Notes under the pieces: generated by a model
The model's database searches: none
Told to the model about the DNA's origin: nothing
The model's input: only the letters and a program-made list of their open reading frames with translations
Program-made: the position numbers and the translations under genes
Source: Arthrobacter sp. ISL-65
GTDB lineage: Bacteria > Actinomycetota > Actinomycetes > Actinomycetales > Micrococcaceae
Direction of reading: 5' to 3'
NCBI RefSeq assembly: GCF_018613795.1
Contig: NZ_JAGGPN010000038.1
Coordinates: 186,001 to 250,000 of the forward strand
Length of the DNA: 64,000 bases
In this document: positions 9,006 to 17,280 of the stretch, one piece after another
Position numbering within the stretch: the first letter of the stretch is position 1
Layout: each line of letters begins with the position of its first letter

Positions 9006-9526
9006 CCTTTAAGATGCTTCTAAATTCGTCAAGCCGTGACTCAACCTGGCGCGAGTTCTGCGCAGTTCGTTGTCTTGCCGAACAATCCCTAGTGGGGATG
9101 GCCATCACGCAGCGGGTCACTGAAGGATAGCGCCATGGGCGGATCAAAGTACGAGCGCAGGGACTCCGTCCCACAGCACTCCTCCCTGCGTGAGCGCATG
9201 AGGGCGGAACTCGAAGCCTTTGGCCCCTATGCAGCACGCACAGACACACAGGGAATCGAGCCCGGCAGCGTATCCCCACCCGTAAGGCGAGGTACAACCG
9301 GAGAGACGGTCATGGTGGTCACAGGCATCTTTGAGTCCGGCCTAGGGACGTCCTGCTTCCTTGAACTGAATCACGTCTGACAGTGCCAATGGCATGCCCT
9401 GGGACGCCCGCCGTCATCTGATTTCACCGAGGAAGCTTTCCGCTTTTGGTTTCGCGTGTCATGAAACGTCCAGCATGTGTCCCAAGGTCGGCCCGCTGGG
9501 TGGCCGGTGGCACAACATTGGCTCAA
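9006..9526. other. Low-information spacer left of the cmtR cassette
   Basis: About 520 bases of noticeably lower GC and weaker codon structure than the neighbours. The only gene-like object is the doubtful ORF at 9135-9380. No transposase remains, tRNA or terminator recognised. It sits between the left 39-bp repeat and the cmtR operator, so it may be debris carried with the cassette. Confidence 0.4.
9135..9380 (+). CDS. Hypothetical protein, doubtful
   Basis: 81 codons starting ATG with AAGGA 9 bases upstream. The first third (SLRERMRAELEAFGPYAARTD) could be an amphipathic helix; the remainder has no recognisable family. Codon use is less GC3-rich than the flanking genes, so it may be foreign, a gene fragment, or chance. 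No partner gene overlaps it. Confidence 0.3.
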   Translation: MGGSKYERRDSVPQHSSLRERMRAELEAFGPYAARTDTQGIEPGSVSPPVRRGTTGETVMVVTGIFESGLGTSCFLELNHV

Positions 9527-9542
9527 TACATCAGCGGATGTA
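9527..9542. promoter_or_regulatory. Palindromic operator before cmtR-like gene
   Basis: TACATC-AGCG-GATGTA, a perfect 6-bp inverted repeat whose right end is 10 bases before the regulator's ATG. ArsR/SmtB-family sensors bind imperfect 12-2-12-type dyads overlapping their own promoters, so autoregulation is the likely role. Confidence 0.65.
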
Positions 9543-9552
9543 CTGTGAGTCT

Positions 9553-9879
9553 ATGCAGACTCTGACACACGCTCCGGTGCTGGCCCGGTTCGGTTATGCG
9601 GTCTCTGACCCGACGCGCGCCCGGATCCTGCTGGCTCTGGCCGATGCCCCCGCCTACCCTTCCGACCTTGCTGATGCCCAGGCGGTGTCGCGCCAGAGCA
9701 TGTCCAACCATTTGGCCTGTTTGCGCGGCTGCGGCCTCGTGGTGGCTGTCCCGGACGGCAGGCGGACGCGGTACGAGCTCGCCGACGCCCGGCTGGGTCA
9801 CGCCATCCGGGATCTGATCGGAGTGGTGCTTGCCGTGGATCCGGCGTGCTGCACCCCTGACGGGACGTGCCTGGCATGA
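9553..9879 (+). CDS. cmtR: ArsR/SmtB family metal-sensing repressor, CmtR-like
   Basis: 108 residues, winged helix. The sequence tracks the Cd/Pb sensor CmtR closely: LARFGYAVSDPTRARILLAL, SRQSMSNHLACLRGCGLVV with the two recognition-helix cysteines spaced CxxxC, then RRTRYELAD. A C-terminal CC and a final C (PACCTPDGTC) replace the single C-terminal Cys ligand of mycobacterial CmtR. ATG at 9553 was chosen over 9394 because it lies just after the palindrome and fits the family N terminus. It overlaps the next gene by ATGA, so repressor and transporter are co-translated. Likely inducer: Cd(II), Pb(II) or a similar soft metal. Confidence 0.85.
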   Translation: MQTLTHAPVLARFGYAVSDPTRARILLALADAPAYPSDLADAQAVSRQSMSNHLACLRGCGLVVAVPDGRRTRYELADARLGHAIRDLIGVVLAVDPACCTPDGTCLA

Positions 9880-10637
9880 GCGCCGTGCAGCTGTCACTGG
9901 TGCCGGCGCGGCGGGCGGTCCTGAACCGCCGTATCCGCGTGTTCGCGGCGGCGACGATCACCTACAACGTGATTGAAGCCGCGGTGGCGCTGTGGGCGGG
10001 CGGCGTCGCGGACTCCTCCGCGCTTATTGGTTTCGGGCTGGACTCGGTAATCGAGGTCACCTCCGCCCTTGCTTTGTCATGGCAGTTCTCCTCCGAGGCC
10101 CCTGAGCGGCGAGAACACCTCACCCTGCGGATTATCGCCCTGTCATTCTTCGCGCTGGCGGCCTTCGTCTCCGTTGACGCCGTCCGGTCCCTGACCGGCG
10201 GCGGGGAGGCCAAGCACTCGACCCCCGGGATCGTGATCGCCGCGCTGAGCCTGGCCATCATGCCTGTTCTGTCCTGGCTGCAGCGCCGGGCGGGCCGTGA
10301 GCTGGGCTCAAAGACAGCTGTCGCTGATTCCAAACAGACGCTCCTCTGCACCTACCTCTCCGCCGTCCTGTTGATCGGCCTCGTCCTGAACAGCACGCTG
10401 GGCTGGTGGTGGGCCGACGCCGGTGCCGCCCTTGTGATCGCGGCGATCGCCGTCCGGGAGGGTGTCAACGCGTGGCGCGGGGACGTGTGCTGCACTGTCC
10501 CCCAGGCGGTGCCCGCTGAAGAACAGGAAGCATCGTCTGAGCCTGCCGCGGACGGCTGCTGCGACAGCTGCAAAGCTTCAGAACCAGCGCCTGCACCGCT
10601 GGTACTGGGCCTGCCGCTGACCCGCCGGGAAAACTAA
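9876..10637 (+). CDS. Cation transporter, cation-diffusion-facilitator type
   Basis: 253 residues with about six hydrophobic helices. The conserved block GGVADSSALIGFGLDSVIEVTSALALSWQF carries the acidic residues placed like the CDF metal site in helix 2, and WWWADAGAALVIAAIAVREG carries those of helix 5. The C-terminal tail is Cys-rich (CC, then CCDSC, plus acidic residues) and probably binds metal. The ATG at 9876 overlaps the stop of the CmtR-like repressor. Expected job: efflux of the metal sensed by that repressor from cytoplasm. The transported ion cannot be decided from sequence. Confidence 0.8.
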   Translation: MSAVQLSLVPARRAVLNRRIRVFAAATITYNVIEAAVALWAGGVADSSALIGFGLDSVIEVTSALALSWQFSSEAPERREHLTLRIIALSFFALAAFVSVDAVRSLTGGGEAKHSTPGIVIAALSLAIMPVLSWLQRRAGRELGSKTAVADSKQTLLCTYLSAVLLIGLVLNSTLGWWWADAGAALVIAAIAVREGVNAWRGDVCCTVPQAVPAEEQEASSEPAADGCCDSCKASEPAPAPLVLGLPLTRREN

Positions 10638-10702
10638 GGACCGGATCCAGGACTCCCTGAAGCTCATCTGGCCTTCCACGGACTGGTGTTGCTGACAGAC
10701 TG

Positions 10703-11383
10703 CTACTCCGGCGGGGTGGCAACGTCCGGACCGTGGCCTCCCTCGGTGTGCAGGCAGAGCCGGTTCCCCTGGGCATCAGTGACCACCACCCAGTTGGGTG
10801 CGTGGTCACTGTTCATCAGCGCCCCGGTTGCCGCGGTCTTCTCCAGTACAGGTGCCGACTCGGCCTTGGAGCGGTGGATGTCGAGATGGAGGCGGTTGTC
10901 GTTCGGTGTCGGCGTCTCCTGGAACCAGAGGCCGGGACCGCGCCCGTAGGGGTCAACCAGGTCCCCGGACCTGCCCTTCCGGTAGCCGAGAGCTACGCGC
11001 CAGACCTCGGAAATTTCCGCGGCGTCAGCCGTGTCGATGCCGATGTCCACCGACCGGTACAGGCCGGGCTGGGCCTCGGCCCCTGCCGCTGAGGCGGCAT
11101 CGCTGACGGAGGCGGCAGCGCGGGCGTCCCGCGTGGACACCTCCCCGCCGACGTCGTGGGAACTGAACCGGATGAACACCCGGTTATAGCGCCAGTCCAG
11201 GTCCGGGTGGTGGTCCATTTCCTCTGCCACGCGCCCGACGGCGGCTATCAGCTCGAGCGCGACGGCCGCCGTCGGCGCCTTATAGACAGTGACAAGCCCG
11301 CCGAGGCGGTAGCGCCAGTCGGGCAGCCCGGCGAGCGCTTCGTCGATCTGCGGTCGGTTAAGGATGTCGTCGCTGGCGGCCAC
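10703..11383 (-). CDS. Pterin-4a-carbinolamine dehydratase fused to a VOC domain
   Basis: 226 residues. Residues about 1-95 are a PCD/DCoH-like domain with EEMDHHPDLDWRYNRVFIRFSSHDVGG, keeping the HHP motif and the later His. Residues about 110-226 are a glyoxalase/VOC domain (VDIGIDTAD...ISEVWRVALGYR; LWFQETPTPNDNRLHLDIH; WVVVTDAQGNRLCLHTEG). The GTG at 11383 is preceded by CAGGAG 6 bases away, so the longer frame from 11524 was rejected. Dehydration of 4a-hydroxytetrahydrobiopterin needs a pterin hydroxylase, none of which is in the window; the real substrate may differ. It stands apart from the thi genes by 64 bases. Confidence 0.85.
   Translation of the reverse strand: MAASDDILNRPQIDEALAGLPDWRYRLGGLVTVYKAPTAAVALELIAAVGRVAEEMDHHPDLDWRYNRVFIRFSSHDVGGEVSTRDARAAASVSDAASAAGAEAQPGLYRSVDIGIDTADAAEISEVWRVALGYRKGRSGDLVDPYGRGPGLWFQETPTPNDNRLHLDIHRSKAESAPVLEKTAATGALMNSDHAPNWVVVTDAQGNRLCLHTEGGHGPDVATPPE
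10774..10812. repeat. Right copy of the 39-bp hairpin repeat, inside the VOC coding region
   Basis: Matches 8967-9005 in the same orientation. Here the hairpin is GTGACCAC plus CACCCA pairing with TGGGTG plus GTGGTCAC around GT, with one bulged C. It encodes NSDHAPNWVVVTD on the minus strand. The two copies bracket the cmtR-transporter pair. Confidence 0.75.
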
Positions 11384-11447
11384 AACTGGCTCCTGGGAAG
11401 TACCTGGTGAGCCGGCCGCGCGCCGGGCGGGCAGGAGTTGTCCGGGC

Positions 11448-12484
<1,037 letters not shown>

Positions 12485-12561
12485 GCTGGTTCCTTGTTTT
12501 GGTCAAATGTGACGCGGGTCAACGTGACAGTTCCCGCTGCTTGCGGTGTCCCTTGGGGTTA

Positions 12562-13836
12562 TTAGCCGGGGATAGGGCTGAGAACAGCGGCAGATCCCAG
12601 TGGGTCCGGAAGCCAGGGTGAAAACCGGCCCGGCCGGAAGGCGGCCCAGCGCGGATCGGTGTTGCCGTCCATGAGCTGGCGGCAGATCGCCGCGGCGGCC
12701 GGGGTCAGCAGAACGCCGTGGCGGAAGAAGCCGGTGGCGATGATGAGGCCCGCCACGTCCGTTCCCGCACCTTGCCCTCCGGCCGGCACCCGGCCCAGCA
12801 GCGGGGCGTTGTCCGGCGTGCCGGGCCGTGCCCGGGCGGTGGCTTCCAGCAGCTCGAGTTCGGCGACTGCCGGCAGCAGTGCTTGAGCGTCGCGCAGCAG
12901 TTGGTAGACACCCCCGGCGCTGGTGCCCGGCACACCGTCCTCACGCTGGGTGGCGCCGATCACCACCGTGCCGTCCCCGCGGGGCACCACGTACACCGGC
13001 ACGCCCCGCACCATGCCCCGCACCGTTGCGGTGAGCAGGGGCTGCAGGTGTGCGGGGACTCTGAGCCTGAGGATGTCTCCGTAAACCGGGCGCAGCGGCA
13101 GCTGCAGGCCTTCGGGGAGGTTCTGCAGGTGCGCCGCGGCCAGGCCGTTGGCCACCACCGTCTCGGCCGCCCTGACGGTTCCGCCGCGGGCCAGCCGGAC
13201 CCCGCAGACCCGCGCGCCGTCCCAGAGCAGGCCAGCGGCGTGCTCCCGCAGCGCGTATCCCTCCGCTGCCGCAATCTCCTGGCCATGGCCGGCCAGCTCG
13301 GCAGCAACCGCCCGGACGAGCTTCCGCGGATCCACCTGGTGGTCCGCCGGGATGTCCAGGGCGCAGGAGATCGCGGGGCTGAGCAGCGGCTCCCGGGAAC
13401 GTGCCTCACGGATGGTCAGCGGTTCAACGTTCAGGCCGTGGGCCCGCTGCACGTCCCGCAGGTCCATCAGGGCCCGGCGGTCGGCCGGATCGGCACCCAC
13501 CGCCAGGGTCGGCGTCGTCAGGTAACCGGCGTCCTCGCCGGCGGTGAGCGTGGCCGCAAACTCCGGCCATCTGGCGGAGGATTCCAGCATCAGTTCCAGG
13601 AGCCCTTCCTCCTGGTAATGCAGTTCGCTGACCGGGGCGAGCATGCCGGCCGCAGCCCAGCTTGCACCGCTGCCCGGGGCTTCATCGATGAGCACCACCG
13701 AACGGCCGGAGCGCCGTGCCTCCCAGGCGATGCCGTGGCCAACCACGCCGCCGCCAATGACGGCCACATCTGCCTCAAGTGCGCCGGGCTCCAAGGCTCC
13801 CGCGGAGCATTCGTCGCCGCTGGTTTTAGGGTTCAT
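12562..13836 (-). CDS. thiO: Glycine oxidase ThiO
   Basis: FAD-dependent oxidation of glycine to the imine needed by thiazole synthase; the aerobic alternative to ThiH. 424 residues, DAO fold. N-terminal VAVIGGGVVGHGIAWEARRSGRSVVLID is the FAD site; GSGASWAAAGMLAP follows as in ThiO; C-terminal ATARARPGTPDNAPLLGRV and IIATGFFRHGVLLTPAAA are family blocks. ATG with GGAAGGAATT upstream. A TPP riboswitch lies directly before it, so the operon is expected to be shut off by thiamine pyrophosphate. Confidence 0.93.
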   Translation of the reverse strand: MNPKTSGDECSAGALEPGALEADVAVIGGGVVGHGIAWEARRSGRSVVLIDEAPGSGASWAAAGMLAPVSELHYQEEGLLELMLESSARWPEFAATLTAGEDAGYLTTPTLAVGADPADRRALMDLRDVQRAHGLNVEPLTIREARSREPLLSPAISCALDIPADHQVDPRKLVRAVAAELAGHGQEIAAAEGYALREHAAGLLWDGARVCGVRLARGGTVRAAETVVANGLAAAHLQNLPEGLQLPLRPVYGDILRLRVPAHLQPLLTATVRGMVRGVPVYVVPRGDGTVVIGATQREDGVPGTSAGGVYQLLRDAQALLPAVAELELLEATARARPGTPDNAPLLGRVPAGGQGAGTDVAGLIIATGFFRHGVLLTPAAAAICRQLMDGNTDPRWAAFRPGRFSPWLPDPLGSAAVLSPIPG

Positions 13837-13847
13837 GGAATTCCTTC

Positions 13848-13946
13848 CCTACGCCGGTACTAACCGGATCAGGTCAAGCGGTCGGCTCTGACGCCCTCTC
13901 AGCCCTGCGTCTTTATGACAGCAGCAACGGGCTCCCGCGGTACCTG
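13848..13946 (-). promoter_or_regulatory. TPP riboswitch (THI element)
   Basis: On the minus strand the conserved thi-box elements occur in order: GCGGGAGCCCG, GGCTGAGAGGG, then GACCTGATCCGG and TTAGTACCGGCGTAGGG just before the thiO ribosome-binding site. These are the P3/P4 and helix-closing sequences of the thiamine pyrophosphate aptamer. Its 3' end is about 11 bases from the thiO ATG, which suggests translational control by hiding the ribosome-binding site. Confidence 0.93.
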
Positions 13947-13975
13947 CCCAGTTTAGAGGAACTAAGGTGGTTGCC

Positions 13976-14677
13976 ATGACCGTGCACTCTGCCCACACCG
14001 CCGCCCGCCTGTACCTCTGCACCGACGCCCGCAAGGACCGCGGGGACTTTGCGGACTTCGTGGACGCGGCGTTCGCCGGCGGCGTGGACATCATCCAGCT
14101 GCGGGACAAGAGCATCGAGGCGGCCGAGGAACTCGAGTTGCTGGAAGTAGTGCATGCCGCCGCCCGCAGGCACGGCCGGCTGTGGGCCGTTAATGACCGC
14201 GCCGACATCGCGTCCATCGCCGGTGCACCGGTGTTCCACGTCGGCCAGAAGGACCTGCCGCTCCGCGCCGCCCGGAAGCTGCTGCACGATTCAACGGTGA
14301 TCGGGCTGTCCACCCACAGCACGGACCAGGTGGATGCAGCCATCGGCGCTGCCCACGGGCGCAGTGGCCTGGACTATTTCTGCGTGGGCCCGCTGTGGGC
14401 CACCCCCACCAAGCCCGGGCGCGCCGCCGTCGGGCTCGACCTGGTGCGCTACGCGGCGGAGGCCGTTCGCGCCGCAAACGAGGAACGGGTTGGCGGCCTG
14501 CTGCTGCCCTGGTTCGCGATCGGCGGGATCGACCGCACGAACGTGGAGCAGGTCCTGGCGGCCGGAGCCAGCCGCATCGTCGTCGTGCGGGCGATCACCG
14601 AGGCGTCAGACCCGGCAGCAGCCGCGGCGGAACTGCTCGATGCCCTCGACGCAACGTACCCGGCCGCCGTCTCGTAA
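13976..14677 (+). CDS. thiE: Thiamine-phosphate synthase
   Basis: Joins HMP pyrophosphate and thiazole phosphate to thiamine phosphate. 233 residues, TIM barrel. Motifs: [10 protein letters not shown] (pyrophosphate-binding Arg and Lys), [49 protein letters not shown], and [31 protein letters not shown] at 13976 preferred over GTG 13967, which overlaps the AAGG. Divergent from thiO across the riboswitch; the aptamer is only on the thiO side, so thiE may escape that control. Confidence 0.93.
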   Translation: MTVHSAHTAARLYLCTDARKDRGDFADFVDAAFAGGVDIIQLRDKSIEAAEELELLEVVHAAARRHGRLWAVNDRADIASIAGAPVFHVGQKDLPLRAARKLLHDSTVIGLSTHSTDQVDAAIGAAHGRSGLDYFCVGPLWATPTKPGRAAVGLDLVRYAAEAVRAANEERVGGLLLPWFAIGGIDRTNVEQVLAAGASRIVVVRAITEASDPAAAAAELLDALDATYPAAVS

Positions 14678-14687
14678 CCGAGACGGC
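14666..14687. terminator. Hairpin at the end of thiE
   Basis: GCCGTCTCG pairs with CGAGACGGC around TAAC, a perfect 9-bp stem that includes the thiE stop codon. There is no T run on either side, so it may be a 3' stabiliser rather than an intrinsic terminator. It lies between convergent genes. Confidence 0.4.
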
Positions 14688-14714
14688 CCGATCCGCGGGC
14701 GGCGAGTCCTGGAG

Positions 14715-15401
14715 CTACCCGCTCAGGCCCAGCTGGACCATCCGCCGGGAATGGTTCTCCGCGACTTCGGCGGTGATGCCCCGCACCAGCTCGCGTGCGG
14801 TGGCGTCCGTGGCACCGGGCTCCGACTCGACGAACAGCTCGCTCAGGAAGGCGTGGTCGTGGCCCACGCGCTGGGCCTGCGTGATCGCTTCGCCGAGGAG
14901 GCGGCGGCCCCACAGCGCCAGCCTGGACGCGAGCCGGGGGTCGTCTGCCAGCGCCCCACTGAGCCGTTCCCGAAGCACGGCCGTGGCCTCTTCCGACGAC
15001 TGGATCTGCTGGATGAGGTCACGGGTTCCGGCATCCACAAACCGGGCCACGGCCCGGTAGAAATCGGCGGAGACCGTGTCCACCACGTAGGCCTTCATCA
15101 GGGATTCGTACCAGTCCGCCGGGCGGGTCCGCTCGTGAAAGTGGTCCACGGCGGATTGGAATGGCAGCATCGCATGTTCGACGTCGACGCCCATCCCCGC
15201 CAGCTTGGCGCTCACCAGTTCGTAGTGCTGGAATTCGATGACGGCGATCCTGCCGAGCACGGCGCGGTCGTGCAGCGTGGGTGAGTAACGGGCGTCGGAC
15301 GAGAGCCGTTCGAACGCGGACAGTTCGCCGTATGCCATCACGCCGAACAGGTCTGCAACGAAGCGGTCGTAGCGAGCGGTGTCAGCCGAGGAAGTGCCCA
15401 T
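14715..15401 (-). CDS. Ferritin-like protein (MiaE-like di-iron fold)
   Basis: 228 residues, all helical. Metal-ligand-like residues appear in GELSAFERLSSDA, IAVIEFQHYEL (ExxH) and later QSSEEAT. Annotated in related genomes as ferritin-like or tRNA-(ms2io6A)-hydroxylase-like; M. tuberculosis Rv3210c is the likely counterpart. The actual reaction is unknown and I would not call it MiaE. ATG at 15401 with a 41-base spacer to the divergent RNB gene. Confidence 0.75.
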   Translation of the reverse strand: MGTSSADTARYDRFVADLFGVMAYGELSAFERLSSDARYSPTLHDRAVLGRIAVIEFQHYELVSAKLAGMGVDVEHAMLPFQSAVDHFHERTRPADWYESLMKAYVVDTVSADFYRAVARFVDAGTRDLIQQIQSSEEATAVLRERLSGALADDPRLASRLALWGRRLLGEAITQAQRVGHDHAFLSELFVESEPGATDATARELVRGITAEVAENHSRRMVQLGLSG

Positions 15402-15429
15402 AATCCAAGACTAACGGCGCAATTCGGGC

Positions 15430-15435
15430 TAACCT
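15430..15435 (+). promoter_or_regulatory. -10 element for a leaderless RNB-gene transcript
   Basis: TAACCT followed by seven bases and then the GTG at 15443. This TANNNT-N6/7-start layout recurs in the window and predicts transcription beginning at the start codon. Confidence 0.5.
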
Positions 15436-15442
15436 GATTTTC

Positions 15443-16978
15443 GTGTCACATCATCGTCTGTCGCCCAGCGTCCACGAGCAGACCAACGCGCTCGAGGAGG
15501 CATTGAGCGCGCTGCGGACGGAGCTGGAGCTTCCAGGAGAATTTCCCGAGGCTGTGCTCAAGGAAGCTGAAGCCGCCGTTGCAGACCGGCAGTTTCCGGC
15601 CCTGGACCTGACCGGGGTGGACTTCCTGACCATCGATCCGCCGTCGTCCACCGACCTTGACCAGGCGCTCTTCATCGAACGCCTCGGCGAGGGATACCGG
15701 ATCCTCTATGCCATTGCAGACGTTCCGTCTTTCGTGCAGCCGGGCGGCGCGCTCGACGCCGAAACCCGCCGCCGCGGGCAGACCTTCTACGCCCCCGACG
15801 GCCGGATTCCGCTGCATCCGGAGGTGATCAGTGAGAACGCCGGCAGCCTGCTCGCCGGGCAGCTGTGCTCCGCCTTCGTCTGGGAGTTCGAGCTCGATGC
15901 CGCCGCCGAGGTGGCGTCCGTGCTGGTGCGCCGGGCGATGGTGCGTAGCCGCGCCAAGCTCAACTACAAGGGGGTCCAGGCAGAACTGGATGCCGGCACG
16001 GCCCCTCCCATGCTGCAGCTCCTGTGCGAGGTCGGGCGCAAGCGGGTGGACTTGGAACGCGCCCGCGGCGGGGCAAGCCTGAACATGCCGGAGCAGGAGA
16101 TCGTCCAGCTTGCCGACGGCGGCTACCGCATCGTCGCAGTGCCGCAGCTTCCGGTGGAGGACTGGAACGCCCAGATCTCGCTCATGACCGGAATGGCCGC
16201 CGCCTCACTGATGCTCAACGGCAAGGTGGGGATCCTGCGCACAATGCCGGCCCCGGATGAACGCTCGCTCAGCCACTTCAAGCGGCAGACCCACGCTCTG
16301 GGCAAACCGTGGGACGGGCAGGAAAGCTACGGCGAGTACCTGCGCACCCTCGACCCCACCGACCACCGGCAGTTGGCCATCCTCCACGCGGCCGGAATGC
16401 TCTTCCGCGGAGCCGGGTACACGCACTTTGACGGAACCGTCCCGGAGGACGCTGTCCAGTCAGCCATCGGCACGGCGTACGCCCACACCACCGCCCCGCT
16501 GCGCCGCCTCGTGGACAGGTTTGTCCTGGTCATTTGCGAGGCACTGAGCAACAACCGGCCGGTGCCGGCCTGGGCCCGCGCGGCGCTCCCCTCACTGCCC
16601 GAAATCATGGCGTATTCGGACCAGCTGGCGGGAAGAATGGAACGGCTGGCCCTGGACACTGTGGAAGCGGCGCTGCTGATCAACCACATCGGGCAGGAGT
16701 TCGATGCCGTGGTGATCTCCGGGTCAAAGCCGACCAAGAACGGGAACGGGAACGGCAACGGAGCAGGCACCGGGAACGGAAATGGGAACGGGAACGGGAA
16801 CGGCAAGGTAAACGGGAAGGGGACCAACGGATCCGGCCCCTCCGGAGTGGTCCAGATCGCCGAACCGGCGGTAACGGCCAGGTGTGCCGGCGAAATGGAG
16901 CCCGGCACCAGGGTCCGGGTCCGGCTCGTCTCCTCGGACATCGCAACGCGGGAGGTCCACCTCGAGCTCGTCGACTGA
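15443..16978 (+). CDS. RNB-domain ribonuclease (RNase II/R family) with an Asn-Gly repeat insert
   Basis: 511 residues. Exoribonuclease catalytic motif: LTGVDFLTIDPPSSTDLDQALFIERLGEGYRILYAIADV, containing the conserved acidic residues of the RNB active site. Later blocks TTAPLRRLVDRFV and YSDQLAGRMERL are also family features. There is no cold-shock or KH domain before it, so it is the short actinobacterial form. A low-complexity insert (NGNGNGNGAGTGNGNG and onward, about residues 432-463) precedes a short final beta segment (MEPGTRVRVRLVSSDIATREVHLELVD) that looks like a reduced S1-type domain. GTG start, apparently leaderless. Confidence 0.9.
   Translation: MSHHRLSPSVHEQTNALEEALSALRTELELPGEFPEAVLKEAEAAVADRQFPALDLTGVDFLTIDPPSSTDLDQALFIERLGEGYRILYAIADVPSFVQPGGALDAETRRRGQTFYAPDGRIPLHPEVISENAGSLLAGQLCSAFVWEFELDAAAEVASVLVRRAMVRSRAKLNYKGVQAELDAGTAPPMLQLLCEVGRKRVDLERARGGASLNMPEQEIVQLADGGYRIVAVPQLPVEDWNAQISLMTGMAAASLMLNGKVGILRTMPAPDERSLSHFKRQTHALGKPWDGQESYGEYLRTLDPTDHRQLAILHAAGMLFRGAGYTHFDGTVPEDAVQSAIGTAYAHTTAPLRRLVDRFVLVICEALSNNRPVPAWARAALPSLPEIMAYSDQLAGRMERLALDTVEAALLINHIGQEFDAVVISGSKPTKNGNGNGNGAGTGNGNGNGNGNGKVNGKGTNGSGPSGVVQIAEPAVTARCAGEMEPGTRVRVRLVSSDIATREVHLELVD
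16738..16830. repeat. AACGGG-type hexanucleotide repeat in coding sequence
   Basis: Imperfect runs of AACGGG/AACGGC encode alternating Asn-Gly in the RNB ribonuclease. Units near 16739-16760 and 16771-16806 are almost exact. Such repeats can change copy number in frame without breaking the gene. Confidence 0.85.
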
Positions 16979-17280
16979 ACCACTCCCGCGGCCGCAACGG
17001 ATCCCCCGCGGCGGCCCGAGTCAAGGAAAACACGGGTTTGCCAGTAGACTGGCTAGGTAGTAATGGATGCCCGGTCGTTGATTTCCGTAAATTGAATTCA
17101 ACAAGCCCGCCCCTACGCGATCTTGAGTCACACCCGCCGGTCCCCAGTGCCGGCAATTAGATAGCCCGCGATCGGCTTCCACTGGAATTGCTTGCGCGCC
17201 TGAGCGTGCTCCGGAACGGCCCCGCGGCCGGCCCGTTGAGCAGGCGGCGCCAATGCCCAAATGAATAAGGAAACTCCCCT
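16979..17280 (+). promoter_or_regulatory. Long untranslated leader of the DEAD-box helicase gene
   Basis: About 300 bases without a credible gene. A -10-like TAGACT at 17047 would give a leader of about 225 bases. The region contains GC-rich self-complementary stretches (for example CCGCCGGTCCCCAGTGCCGG near 17130 and GGCCCCGCGGCCGGCC near 17218) and ends with AAGGAAA before the helicase GTG. DEAD-box helicase genes are often autoregulated through structured leaders; that role here is inference. Confidence 0.4.

Noticed and set aside
14715-15401. Naming the ferritin-like protein MiaE
   Set aside because: The di-iron ligands are only partly recognisable and MiaE activity is not expected in this lineage, so the fold is named but not the enzyme.
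16738-16830. Possible CRISPR array
   Set aside because: The units are contiguous hexanucleotides with no spacers and lie in an open reading frame.
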